From Gyrodactylus bullatarudis (lineage: Eukaryota; Platyhelminthes; Monogenea; Gyrodactylidea; Gyrodactylidae): a DNA stretch of 64,000 nt. Shown in pieces: positions 21,666-32,756 of the stretch. The stretch's first letter is position 1. Each line of letters opens with the position of its first letter. The notes under the pieces were generated by a model that was not told the DNA's origin, did not search any database, and saw only the letters and a program-made list of their open reading frames with translations. Where the stretch lies: NCBI GenBank assembly GCA_012064415.1, contig SSNU01000138.1, positions 1 to 64,000 of the forward strand, written 5' to 3'. The position numbers were made by a program, and so were the translations under genes.

Positions 21666-23915
21666 TCAAAAGTTTTCCAGGAAGTTATATAAATCTTTTT
21701 TAGTAAATGCAATATTTTTGCGAGAGATTTCGTTAAATAAAGATGGAAGTCTATCAAAAAATTGATTTGGCAGTTCTATGAATATGAAGGGTCCTTGCAG
21801 CAAAAACATTAGCAATCGATTTTATATAATTATCAAAACGCAAGTTATAATCATACTCAAGACCAAGATCACGAACCAAGAATTTCCTTTTGAAAATATG
21901 AATATTAAAGTCATTAAAGATAGGATTTGACGGACTAATAAAGGGAATGATAAAAAAACTTTTGTCAAAGTTAATTTTTAGAGAGAAAAAAGATAGATCT
22001 TGTTCTAATTTTGAAATAAAGTTTACTACAATATCAATATCTAGAGAATTATTGGGGAAAGAAAAACATATTTTCAAGTCATCAGCAAATTTGAATAGTC
22101 TGATATTATTATTGTTGGATTGGATTTTGGAAAAAATAAGATTGAATAATAATGGACCTATTTGGCTTCCTTGAGGGACTCCAGAGGTAATATCACAAAC
22201 TCTGGAAGATTTATTATGTATAGAAACAAATTGAGATCTAGATGATAGGAATAAATATATGACATTTAAAAGGTTAAAATCGTCAACATATTCAGAGAGA
22301 ACATTCATGATCGAAGAAAAGGAAATTGAGTCAAATGCTTTCTTCAAGTCTATATATATAACTATATTAAGAATATTTAGGGATTTACATTCTTGTAAGT
22401 GGGAAAAAAAGCAAGAAGATTTGTTTCAGTAGAGCGAGAGTTAATAAAACCATGTTGAGTAGGATCAATACGGCTGATATCAATATGTTTTTTCAGTAAA
22501 AATAGAATTATCGAATCCAAAATACATGTAAGTTTGGGCATTAATGAAATAGGACGAAAGTCATTAACAGCTTTAGGAGAGTTATTCTTAGGGATGGGTA
22601 CAATATTGACTAATAATAAGTCTTTTGGCAATGAAAGTTTGATAAATATATTGTAATAATAGAAAGAATATAGGAGATATTTAAAATTGGGGGAACAGTT
22701 CTTGATAATTTTAATTGAAATATTGTAAATATCTTCACTATCTTGGTGGTTAATTCTATTGATAATTTCAATAAATTCATCATAACTAATAAATCTATAT
22801 TGGTAATTTAGAATAGTGAAGGGGAACAAGGGGAAAAATGATCTTTTAGAGTAACATGATATGAAATAATCATTAATAGAATCAGGATCAAGAGCACTTG
22901 TCAACGGGATGTTTGATCTAAATTTGAAATATTTATCCAGAATCCGAAATCCAATTTTTGGTGACTGTTTAATTGATTGGATAATTTTCAATTCTTTAGA
23001 TTTGTTGATTTTTTGTAAAAAGTACTTAAATTTATCATCAAGTTTTAGAATATTAAATTTCATTCGAAAAAGATAATGTCCGTTTAAATAGGAATGATAA
23101 AATTCCATGATCTGTTTATTCTTAAAATAACAGTAAATTCTTGTGGGTTTTGTTGGAAAAGTTTTAGTGGATAATTTGATGATTTCAGACAAAAATGGAA
23201 TAATTTCAAGAGAGTCATTATAGTATTTAGAGAGGGAGTAAATGAGGTCATAATTAAGGATTTTAGGGATTTTCGAGGGAATTAAAGATTGATCAGGATT
23301 AATATCAATATATCCTATTAGAGAGTAGTGATCTTTAGCCGGAATTATATCAAGAGAATAATATGACACATTTAAAAAATCTGGCTTAAGTATTACATCA
23401 AGAATATTATTACTGACTTTATGAGTCGGATGGAATACAATTTGATTAATACCATAATAGTGAAAAAATCGTGCGAGAAAATTTTTAGGATTTTTCCAGT
23501 TTTCATTAGGAAGATTAAAATCGCCAATTACAAATGGGAAAAAGTTGAGATCCATGATAGGTTTTAGACTATTTACAAGTAGAACATCATCGGGTTTACG
23601 TGAAAGGGGGGAACGGTAAATACAGATAATCAAATAGGAAATATCATCAGATGAAATAGTAAATGCAATATATTCGATTTTACTAGCAAGACTATCAGTA
23701 GTAATAATTTGGAAATTAATAGTATTCTTTATGTATACTAAGGTACCTCCATGAGTTGATACCTTACGATCACATCTAATTAAAGTATAATTGTAAATGA
23801 ATAGAGATTTATCAAGATGCTGGTTATTTAACCAAGTTTCTGTTAGAAAAATAATATCAAAGTCATTACAAGTAATGAAAATTTTTAACATATCAAAAAT
23901 TGAGAAAATTGACAT
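21666..23915 (-). pseudogene. LINE-A ORF2: AP-type endonuclease and reverse transcriptase, frameshifted
   Basis: The first 512 aa (23915-22377) form an exonuclease-endonuclease-phosphatase endonuclease: FLTETWL, the GGTLVYIKN strand, CIYRSP, VIGDFNLPNENW, and DHYSL near its end. The RT fingers follow (IVPIPKNN, NDFRPISLMP). After a -1 change in a T run at about 22418-22424 the frame resumes with DLKKAFDSISF (RT motif), SGVPQGSQIGPLLFN and the catalytic FADD. A further break at 21754 leads to LPSLFNEISRKN and a stop at 21666. The segment between the RT thumb and this tail is shorter than usual, which suggests an internal deletion. The likely class is CR1/Jockey-like by layout, but this is inference. 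Confidence 0.85.
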
Positions 23916-23976
23916 AACATTAGCATAGAAAAAATATAGGGGCTTTGAGGAAGCTTTAAGTGTTTGATTAAAATTA

Positions 23977-24738
23977 TTAACTCTGATCTTGGTCTCGAAA
24001 TAATTTTAACTTACGTCTTTTAGCCTCAATCATGCTTTGGGATAAATCACGGCCGATATAGATATTCTTTAAATCATTTGTTTGAGATATTTTACTTTTA
24101 TTCTTGAATAAAGCATAAGGGATGCGTGAAGTAAATACAATTTTGAGTCTCTTTGGTTTATTATCCATTGATTTGCCAAATCTAAAATGTCGATGTATAG
24201 AAGGTCTAGGGATTCCAGGACAAGTAGTTTCAAAAATTTTGGCACAGGTTTGTTCTACATCAGCCTCATCTGGAACATTGTAGATTATCATATTATTTTC
24301 ACGTAAGGTTTCTTGCTGAATAAGTTTGACAATACGTTGCTCATTGATAATGGTATTAGTTAGCTCCTCATCAGATAGATTGATAAGATGGTCTTTTGAT
24401 GAAATAAAATGACTATACGATTTGATAGTTTTCAATTCAGCCTTCAGCTGATTCACAGTATTTTCAAAACCTGTTTTCATTGAATCTATGGTTTTTGTTA
24501 GTAATTCATTGGACTTTTTCAGCTCTTCAATCTGCCTTAGTGATGAATTGAGGATAGTATCGAATTGTTTCGATTGATTTGTGACCAAGGTTTGAAGATT
24601 TTTGATTAAATCACAAAGTAAAGTTTCATTGGTGCTAGATATAGGCATTAAGTAACCAGGATTTAATGAATCTTGCATAATCACTGAGAACGGTAATTCG
24701 AAAGTTGGGCTTAGACAAACAAAGTAGTAAATTCTCAT
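23977..24738 (-). CDS. LINE-A ORF1 protein, up to 253 aa
   Basis: ORF1 proteins bind RNA and chaperone the LINE transcript. Residues about 45-105 form a heptad-like coiled coil (NQSKQFDTILNSSLRQIEEL, ELLTKTIDSM). The segment NNMIIYNVPDEADVEQ and the later PKRLKIVFTS fit an RRM-like fold, and the C-terminus is basic (EAKRRKLKLFRDQ). The true start may be the ATG at 24681 (MQDSLNPGY), because the first residues look like leader sequence. It overlaps or nearly abuts the ORF2 start, as usual for such elements. Confidence 0.7.
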   Translation of the reverse strand: MRIYYFVCLSPTFELPFSVIMQDSLNPGYLMPISSTNETLLCDLIKNLQTLVTNQSKQFDTILNSSLRQIEELKKSNELLTKTIDSMKTGFENTVNQLKAELKTIKSYSHFISSKDHLINLSDEELTNTIINEQRIVKLIQQETLRENNMIIYNVPDEADVEQTCAKIFETTCPGIPRPSIHRHFRFGKSMDNKPKRLKIVFTSRIPYALFKNKSKISQTNDLKNIYIGRDLSQSMIEAKRRKLKLFRDQDQS

Positions 24739-24839
24739 CTTGTCACCTCAACTAGTTTTAAATCGAAATTGAATGGGTTGGAAATTCTGCAAAAATGGAC
24801 TGTTCAACGTCTGTTCCGATTAAATCTACTTTCATAAAA

Positions 24840-25135
24840 AATAGGGATATTGACAAAAAATGTATATATGGGTAGGCTAATTGACAACAAGTGTATAGTA
24901 TTTTCACAAATTCAATGGAAGTATGCGGTCTATTATTAAATGTCAAATAGGTTTTTTCCCAAAATGTATTGGTTTGTCCGAGATTTTCAAAACATAAATA
25001 GGTATTTTCAATTAATGTATACTTTGGGGAGGATTTTACTAAACTTAAATAGGGTTTTACAATTATTGTATACATTTTGGGGGTATTTATTGAACATGAA
25101 TAGGTTTTTTCAACATCATAATCCCCCCCCAAAAA
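24840..25135. repeat. Minisatellite, 51-bp period, about 6 diverged units
   Basis: Units begin aaatagg at 24945, 24996 and 25047, and gaatagg at 25098, exactly 51 bp apart. Two older units lie upstream from about 24843. The array ends in a C8 A9 run. It lies just beyond the 5' end of LINE-A. Confidence 0.8.
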
Positions 25136-25254
25136 AAAACCGAAATAGGTTTAAAAGGTTTTGAGAAATAGCTATAGAGCCTACTAAAATAATACCCGAA
25201 AATATTTTTCAAGACCAAAAAGAGAAATATTCTGAAAAAAATTGTTTTTATCAA

Positions 25255-25525
25255 AAATACGGTCATGTTTCAAATTCCTATCTGGCGCCAAAACCCTATT
25301 TTTTCGAACTGAGCTGAAAATTTTTATTAAAAATGAAGAGAACTCGAATATAAATTTTATAAATTTGCTGAATTTTTCATCAAGAATTCGAATATGTTAA
25401 AGATTTTTCCACTCTTACCATTTGAAAAAAAAATTATTTCTATGGAAAATATGGCCATTTTTTAAAATTTCCGATATTTTCCAGCTGTGAACAGAATATT
25501 TTTTGAAAAAGTGGCTGGATGATCA
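25255..25525. repeat. Partial, rearranged FB-1 copy
   Basis: It shares ctggcgccaaaaccc-like, tttttcgaact, attcgaatatgtt and gatcaaaagaaggtt blocks with FB-1, but the palindrome is incomplete. Confidence 0.55.
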
Positions 25526-26261
25526 AAAGAAGGTTGTTTTATAATCTTAAATAGACTCGAGAATATTTTTTCATTAGAATTATGAAATTTAATCGAAGAA
25601 TTTTAAGGAAAAAATTAAATAAACCTATGAATAATCCGTTGAAAGGTTTGTAATTTTTTTTAATGAAATTGCCACAAGAATCATTAAATTTGAAAATAAA
25701 GACGAACTACTTTTGAAATTAATACAAGAGAAAAAATATCATGAGAAAAAATACATTACTAGAAATAATTGAGGCGTAAACGTCTGAGCGTACATGTTGT
25801 TTTCATTAGGAGAAATATTTCATGGTTGAATTCTAAGGTATTCCCTCTTTTTCTTTTATGACAGAGCAGAAGGAAATTCATGGGAATAACCGGAAAACAT
25901 TTAGTTCTTTTCTTCGACATAATTTGATTGAAAAGTGTACAATAATCCGGGTCAATTTCACACAAATATAAAAAATTTCTGCGAATATAATACAGAGTAA
26001 CACATGCCAGATAATTTTTGAGAAATTTCTTGAGCTAACTCAAATTACTATAGAAATATGGTTTTGCAATTCTAAATAGAGAACCAAAGAAAGAGTAATT
26101 TGCTAGAGCACTAATTTTAAGCCTCAATATTCCAAGGCTTATTCTTGTTTCATTTTCTCTACTCTTACGTAATCTTAGACAAGTCCTTAAAAAACAAGAC
26201 AGTGTCAATTCCATCCAAGGTTTCATTTAATTTTCTTCCTTCAACCGAAATAGGAAAAGTT
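25526..26261. other. AT-rich stretch, no convincing gene
   Basis: The short open frames here, including one at 26035-26226 on the reverse strand, have no recognised domain. Confidence 0.4.
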
Positions 26262-26765
26262 CTAATTTTTTTTCGAACTTAAAACTCAAAATTTTTAATG
26301 ATTTGAAAGTGGGATTGTGGCCAAAAGAGGTTTTTTAGGATCAGAATTAGACGAGAAAGCCGAATATTGACGATGAAAAAAATTCACCATTTTCGCGGGA
26401 TTTAGATTTATCGAAATTTCATTGATTATCAAGTAGTGAAAATGATCAAAAAATCGAAATTCAGCTCCCAAACGATACTGAGGTTATGTATTAGAACAGA
26501 TTAAGCATATTTGATATCTTGTCTAATTCTCATCCTGAAAAAACTCTTGCGATCACCCTCCAACTTTCAAATCAATAAAAATTTTCAGCTCAAAGTTCAA
26601 AAAATGGGATTTTGGCTCCAAATCGTAATTCGAAAAATGATCTTTTTTCATAAAAATAATTTTTTTCTTCATATGGTAAAGTGGGAAACATGAAAAATCT
26701 TTAACATATTTGAATTCATGATGAAAAATCGAGATATCTATCAAAATCATAGATTCCCAACTATA
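26262..26765. mobile_element. FB-1 fold-back element, second copy
   Basis: It carries the FB-1 centre in inverted orientation (aaaatgatcaaaaaatcg, taatgaaatttcg-type strings) and most of one arm (gggattttggctccaaatcg, aacatatttgaattcatgat, ending ttcccaact). The outer part of the left arm is missing. Confidence 0.7.
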
Positions 26766-28901
26766 TATAATCGTTTCTGAGGAACTCTGACAGATTATAA
26801 ATATAGGCAAGATCCCAAAAACTTTATTGAAGCCCATCAGGGATCAATTGATGTCGTATTAAAGATATATTTAGATTTCCAGAGACATTGGATCCCTTAT
26901 GAAATTTTCTTCTATTTTAACATCAATAGCCTAAAGAAAAAATACAAATAATAATTCGAGTAAATTTTATGTATTTCTTGATAGCTAGATTCAATGAGCA
27001 CATTTTATTTGGAACAAAAGATAAATAGCATAAATTCTGCTTCCGGGCATAACTTTCAAAACTATGAATAGACTTATTCAAGCAGATAAATTAATACAAC
27101 CTGTGTTCCGCTAATGAATATCAGTGACGAGTAATGTTCCAGGATAAAAGGTATTTTGATTGAAAATCATGTAAGATACGAAAAATCCTGAAACACTTTT
27201 ATCAACTCTTGTGATCTTATCGAGAAAGGGAGTTTGGTTTGGAAAGAACATGTCGTCTACTCAAAATTATTATATGATTGGTTGAGAAAAATACATTAGG
27301 AAAAATAAAAACGAGAGTAGCTACAATTGTTACAAATTTTTACTTGTAAAATGAGAAAAAAATACTCAAAAGATAGGATAGAGAGGTCACAGAACCCCTT
27401 CTGTGTTAATTGTGGATATCTTTTCTATCATTACCTATGAAGAGATATTTATAATTAGATATCTTGAAGAGAGAAAATCAGTGTGAGTCCAATCTGTTGA
27501 TATTTTTATCCAAAAAAAAAGAATATTTTATTACAGTCGTCACTAGACTTGAGGTAAAGGGCCGACCACCATTTTTATCAATAATTATAACTAGGACCTC
27601 AAAAAATATGCAGATATAATTATTTTAGTTTTTTACTGTTAAGTAATAGGCTTAGTTTAGAAAATTTTTATCAAAATGTGCGATAAAATTAATCTACTAG
27701 GATAAATTTGCTTATACTTTGAGGCTTTGTGGGAGGTCAATGTGGCTGTTTAAATCAAGCTAATTGATAGAATTTAATGGAATATGATGACATGCGTGAA
27801 TCTGATTGGTCGAGAAAATTTTATTATGTATAGGACAAGTGTAGGGAATCCTACTGGGGATTATTTATTAACGCGCTCAACAAATCAAATTTAATTTTTT
27901 TTAAATCCTTCATCAATAGAGAACTTAAATTATCAACTAAGATGTTGAAAAATTTATGGATTTTATCGTAATTTTTCATATGAAAATGTATGCAATTTCA
28001 TGCGATTATAATTATAAAATTATGCAAATATTTCCTTTTGGAATTAACCTATTATCAAATTTGCCCCATTATTTTTCAATAAATTTTACTACGAGAAATA
28101 ATAAATTTTGAATCAGATTTTCACGTCAAATTATATATATTTTGAATACACTCTGAAAAAATTCAGTCAATTTGGGAAAAATTAACGATTTTAGGGAAAA
28201 TGGGTTATGCCATATCAGAACATCAAAATTTTTAAACTTAGTTTTCGAATATGGAGCATAGAGAATCTATTTAAAGCATTGAATAAGAAAGTATTTGGGA
28301 AAAAAATGAGTCTTTCTCTAATTTCTATGCACAAAATTTCCTAGATTTTTCAGAAGCAAGCGAAGATAATCTAAACAAAATTACAGGCGGCTTAATTGAT
28401 TTCACAAAGTTCCATCCATTTTTAATGGGTAGGGTGAATAAATTTGAAAACTAATCACGAAATGCTTCACTTCTCAGTTGCCAAGCTGTTTAGACCATTC
28501 TTTCTCAATGAGAAATTCTCATGCAACATGATTATAGGGTGGACATTATAAGGTTGACTGTAAATTTGTTGTATTCAACTTTCTTTGAGAATAGGAAAGA
28601 CAGTCGACTATGATCTAATCGAGCATAAATAACTTCACATATTGAGAATTAATAATACAACTAATTAAACATGTATTTATTACATGCCTATTTTAAAGGG
28701 AGGAATTCTATCTTCTTTTTTTGACGGATGAATAGAGATTTTAACACGCGTTTCATGCCTTTGAAAGAGAATTTTCCTATGAATGTATTAAAGACTAGGG
28801 AATGTACGCACAAAACTACGTGGTTAAAGTTTGCAATTGTGAAATTCATCATTATATTTTTTCTTTACCCCTCATTAAGGTACATTGTCTCTGTATCACA
28901 G
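26766..28901. other. Gene-poor AT-rich DNA
   Basis: Nothing was recognised. A CCAAT-type string (ctgattggtcgag) lies near 27802. Confidence 0.4.
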
Positions 28902-29179
28902 TTCGGAAAGTATTTTCACACCTCTCATTTGAAATTTGCCCAAGAGTAGTTGTGGGAATAAATGGAGAAGTCAAATTTGTGAGAATAAAAAGTAGAATAG
29001 AAATTGTAGCGAATTATTTCGAGAATCTTGATGAAGCGTGTTTGTCTGAGAATAAATCTGAGAAAGATTATCTTCTCAAGATGGTTATAATGACTAAGGA
29101 CACGTGTTCAGGCGGGGGGGCGCGCGCGGAGATGTTCAACCGAAAATTTGAGCAGCTTATTAATGAAATTTTCTCTTAG
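28902..29179 (+). CDS. Candidate coding exon of an unrecognised gene
   Basis: An open frame with plausible protein composition runs from an acceptor-like tgtatcacag (ending 28901) to TAG at 29177. It includes VVVGINGEVKFVRIKSRIEI, VANYFENLDEACLSENKSEK and a Cys-Gly-rich KDTCSGGGARAEMF, then a helical end FNRKFEQLINEIFS. It can also be read from an ATG at 28802. The segment around 29111-29130 is a run of G and C (ggcggggggg then cgcgcgcgg), out of keeping with the roughly 70 percent AT surroundings. The family is not recognised, and a spurious frame cannot be excluded. Confidence 0.35.
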
Positions 29180-30034
29180 CATTCTTGTAAATGATCAAAG
29201 TAATGAGCTTATATATCAAAAGAAGAACAGATAATTTTTCCTCAGCCTCAGAAACCCCATTCGATAGGAAATGTATGAATCTCCTGGAATACTTAAAGAT
29301 CTCTGCTAAGCCAATTTTTGATCGATGTCTTTGAATTCATAATTAGCATATTCACAAACCATGGTCAAAAATTTGATAGCGTAGAGAGAAAAAAAATCAT
29401 GTGTTATAAAGCCTACATCTATCTAAGTATATTTTAAAGAAAACCTATGTAAAAATACGTGAGATAATCAAACCTAGAAATAACCTCTCTTAACTGGTAA
29501 ATCGGCCATTACTAATCAGATTTTGAAAATCAATATTAAATTTTATTTATATTCTAACTACTAACAAGTATATCGGTAAAAATAATATTCATTATAGAGT
29601 AGAATAATTTATTTTGATTAAATCTGAATGCAAATGTTGTTATTGTTAATGGAACAAGTTTCCTAATACTTTTTAGTTCTGATGGTTAGTTACAAACCTA
29701 TAATATTCTCTTAATCCAATGGAGAAATTTACACGAGATTCAATACAAACTTTTGATAGATTTATCGATCTAATAAAATTCAACTGAATTAAATATTCAA
29801 GTAATTTAATCTTTTATGGAATCAATATCACTGGTGGTGTCATCAATCTTTTCTAATGGAACGTATTTTGGTCCGGAATTTGACTTTTCTGAAAAATCAA
29901 AAAAACATTCTTGACTATGGTAATACAAATTTATATTGTAATGAAAAATCTTATTGAACTGTTAATTTTCCAATGAATATTTCTAGCTACTATTATAGTT
30001 ACCAAAATTCAAGATTCTGATTGGCCTTTAAGAG
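29180..30034. other. AT-rich DNA between two orphan exons
   Basis: No coding or repeat signal was recognised. An acceptor-like sequence (ggcctttaagag) ends at 30034. Confidence 0.4.
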
Positions 30035-30223
30035 CAACTTGAGCTCTCATCCTCCACAAGCGCCGGCGAGACGTCATTCTCCTCGGACGATGAGCCTAAA
30101 ATCCCAGCCGTTTTTAGGAACGGCAAAGCCACACAACAACCTGAGGTTTCCTCAATATCTAATCCTCTTAACACAAGGACTTCAATGTCCAGCCATAAAG
30201 ACTCTTCATATCCACTGAGTTGA
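30035..30223 (+). CDS. Orphan 3'-terminal exon, Ser/Thr-rich C-terminus
   Basis: After an acceptor-like ttaagag, the frame reads QLELSSSTSAGETSFSSDDE, continues with KIPAVFRNGKATQQPEVSS and ends HKDSSYPLS with TGA at 30221. It has no ATG. Base composition is about half GC, far above the surroundings, and codon use is consistent through the frame. A polyadenylation-like aataaa lies near 30309. The acidic-Ser cluster (SFSSDDE) resembles a casein-kinase-2 site in a cytoplasmic tail. The upstream exons were not found; they may lie beyond the repeats or be lost. The parent gene is unknown. Confidence 0.45.
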   Translation, partial: QLELSSSTSAGETSFSSDDEPKIPAVFRNGKATQQPEVSSISNPLNTRTSMSSHKDSSYPLS

Positions 30224-31371
30224 GGGTTCATAATACAAACAACAAAAAGCGTACTTAAGATTTAGTACATATCTCTTTGGTCAGCTATTTTTCTTAGCGG
30301 GGAAGTCAATAAAATAAATTTATTGAAAATTTTTATTTTTTAACGAAAATAAATCTCGCTACCTCTACAAAAATTCATGGTGTTATCAATTGATTTAGCT
30401 AACTTTTTGTTGGTTGACTTGAAAAATTCGAAAAAATATAGCTAATTGTCTTTCAGATAGGCCAATCATTCAATATATTCACGACACCCCTAAGATATTT
30501 TCAGAACCTCTAAGTGTTATACCTAATTAGAATTGCATTAAAAAGTTCTACCAAATTGAAGCTAATATAAAAGTTTCTAAATATTTTTAAAATATCTCTA
30601 CTGAGCATTTCCAATACACAGATTTGGATCTTCCCTCTGATTGAAGAATTTTTCCCTGATTTTTAAGTCCATAATTCGGTCGCTTGAATTCGTGAGGATT
30701 CAGTTATCAAACCAGATTTTGCTGTTAACTAAATTTTATTCACAATATTCATAAAAATAATATCAATTACATTTTTGACTACTTTCTCTCATATTTATAC
30801 TTTTGACTACACTTTTCTTTGATTTTACGTTTTTTAGACTAAAATATATCTAGAATCTACGTTTAAATTTATGCATTAAAAAGGGGAATAAAATATACAT
30901 TGGATATTGAATATAATTCATTTAAAATCTTTATTTTGGGATTTAAGTCGTTTTCGATTTGTCCTTAGGCTATGTTAAACATTCTATATACTGTTGAAAG
31001 TGTACATATTGGTCGTAAGTGTAGTCAAAAGTGTAAAAAAAGAAATAAATGTTATTAACTCAAAAAGATCATTGAAATAGTTAATTGCCAAATTTCGAAG
31101 ATTTGCTAATAAATTAGATAAAGAAGGTAATTTTTGGGATATATAATTATATTTGGGATGTACAGGAATTAAGGAAGAAAAAACATATGGATAAATTTGA
31201 AAAGACCTGACTGAATCAAAATAAGAATGATAATTAGGGAGAAAATCGTCTCAAAACTAACCAAAATCGGTGAAAAACTTAGTATTTTTTATATTTTTAT
31301 TATATAATATAATTTATATCTGAATGATTTCTTTGATCTTCAGTGAACCAATCAGATTGAAGCAGATTAAA
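30224..31371. other. Intergenic, nothing recognised
   Basis: AT-rich, with no convincing frame or repeat terminus. A CCAAT-type string lies at about 31344. Confidence 0.4.
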
Positions 31372-31800
31372 ATTCAGTGAAAAATCACTTTTGAATAACT
31401 TCGAGACCAGGAATAACACAAACTCATAGATACATCAGGGGAAAGAGCGATAAATTTAGCATCAGATTTGCTCCGAAAACCTGAAAATTTCAACTCGGAA
31501 TGTATTTTAATTGATCTATTTAACCAAAAATTGTTGCTGATTTTGCAAGAAAATTTCACTATTTTTCAACCGTTACTCGCAATTTTAAATGCTTTTCGAG
31601 CATGGAAACAACTTTTTTTTTAATTTATCTTGCGAGGAATTTGTCGCTCTTTTGAATGGTGTAAATTTTATACAGATAAACCTGTTACCCTCTTTTAAAT
31701 TCGACTTATATGATGCCTGTTTTTGCAAATTTCGCTTTTTCACATTTTCCCAATTTTTACCCAAACCTTGTAAGATAGGAAAATTCTGGGCACAGATTCG
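31372..31800. repeat. Dispersed repeat, copy 2 (partner at 425-840)
   Basis: Same orientation as 425-840 with about 85 percent similarity by eye. This copy lacks part of the segment around aattaatctcaa and has extra bases near gcaagaaaatttcacta. The frames are not conserved between copies. Confidence 0.75.
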
Positions 31801-31845
31801 GAATCAGTATAAGAATCTTTAAAAGTCAATAAAAGTTCTTGATCT

Positions 31846-31867
31846 TACTACCACCCGTGTGGTAGTA
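31846..31867. other. Perfect 9-bp hairpin with 4-nt loop
   Basis: Stem tactaccac and gtggtagta around loop ccgt. It stands alone in AT-rich DNA. The function is unknown; an element terminus or an RNA 3' end are possible. Confidence 0.5.
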
Positions 31868-32756
31868 TCATAATTCTATATTCATTAGGGTATTACAAAT
31901 ATTTACAACTTATTCAGCAATTTGCTCATACAATAGAGAATTAAACTTGGAGAAAAAAATCCTTTTAAATTAAATTTTGGGTTAAGAATAGGTAGGCGTG
32001 TTTATCAATTATAAATACGTCTTACTACTTGAGAGTAATTATGAAAATTTTAAAGAAAACTACGAGATGAATAATAAAAAAAGTTATATTTAATCTTAAA
32101 AATTGTAAATATGAATAATTTCTTTAATAGCCTCTGTAAAAACTCTTCCTTTATACTCTTGGAAGAACAAATATTCATCTAGATAAGATTTTACTAAAGT
32201 TTTTTTCTTATTTCTTATTGTGTTTTTCAGTCTTTTAAATGCACTTGAAAATTACAATTTTTAAACCCGCGCCAACAAATTTGGATGAAACTGTATGACT
32301 TTTCAGATGGGAATTATTCTGATTGTTATTTATATTATTATTTATTGTATATCCTCATCGCCTAAAAAGTTGTTCGGAAAAAAAATATTTTTTAATATTC
32401 ATCCTTAAAAAGGAATTGAATTATATAGGTATTTTTTTACAATTAGATATTCTAGCGATTGGCATTTTTAAGGTAAAAAATTCTTATTACACTAAAATCT
32501 ATTTTAATCATCTACAAAACTATTCTTACACCTAACCTTCAGTTTCTAATTCAAAGCCAATACAGGCCTAAAGACAGCATAGTCTGGTGGCATTATACAT
32601 ATAATGAAACGAAAGCCAACACTCTTCTCAACCTGTAACTTTGAATTCTCTTTATTTAGCATGAATTTTTTTCTTTTACTGCTGTGAAAATCATTTTGAC
32701 TATTGGGAGTTTTGATACAAATGGGGGTGTATAGACCCCCAAATTTCAAACTAGGG
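31868..32756. other. Downstream region of the SLC35C2-like gene
   Basis: No exon was recognised. Part of a dispersed repeat at about 32555-32600 (ccaatacaggcctaaagaca) resembles 46700-46765 and 61360-61420. Confidence 0.4.

Larger units (their letters stand above)
21610..24740 (-). mobile_element. Near-complete LINE (LINE-A) with ORF1 and ORF2
   Basis: A non-LTR retrotransposon on the reverse strand has ORF1 (24738-23977), ORF2 endonuclease and reverse transcriptase (from about 23915), and a 3' end near 21610 in a taaataaatttatt-type sequence. ORF2 is broken by one frameshift in a T run near 22420 and by loss of sequence with a second frame change near 21754. The element is therefore not autonomous, although ORF1 is open. 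Its 3' terminus differs from the TAACAAAAAA terminus of the LINE-B tails at 43-53 kb, so it is a separate family. Confidence 0.88.
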
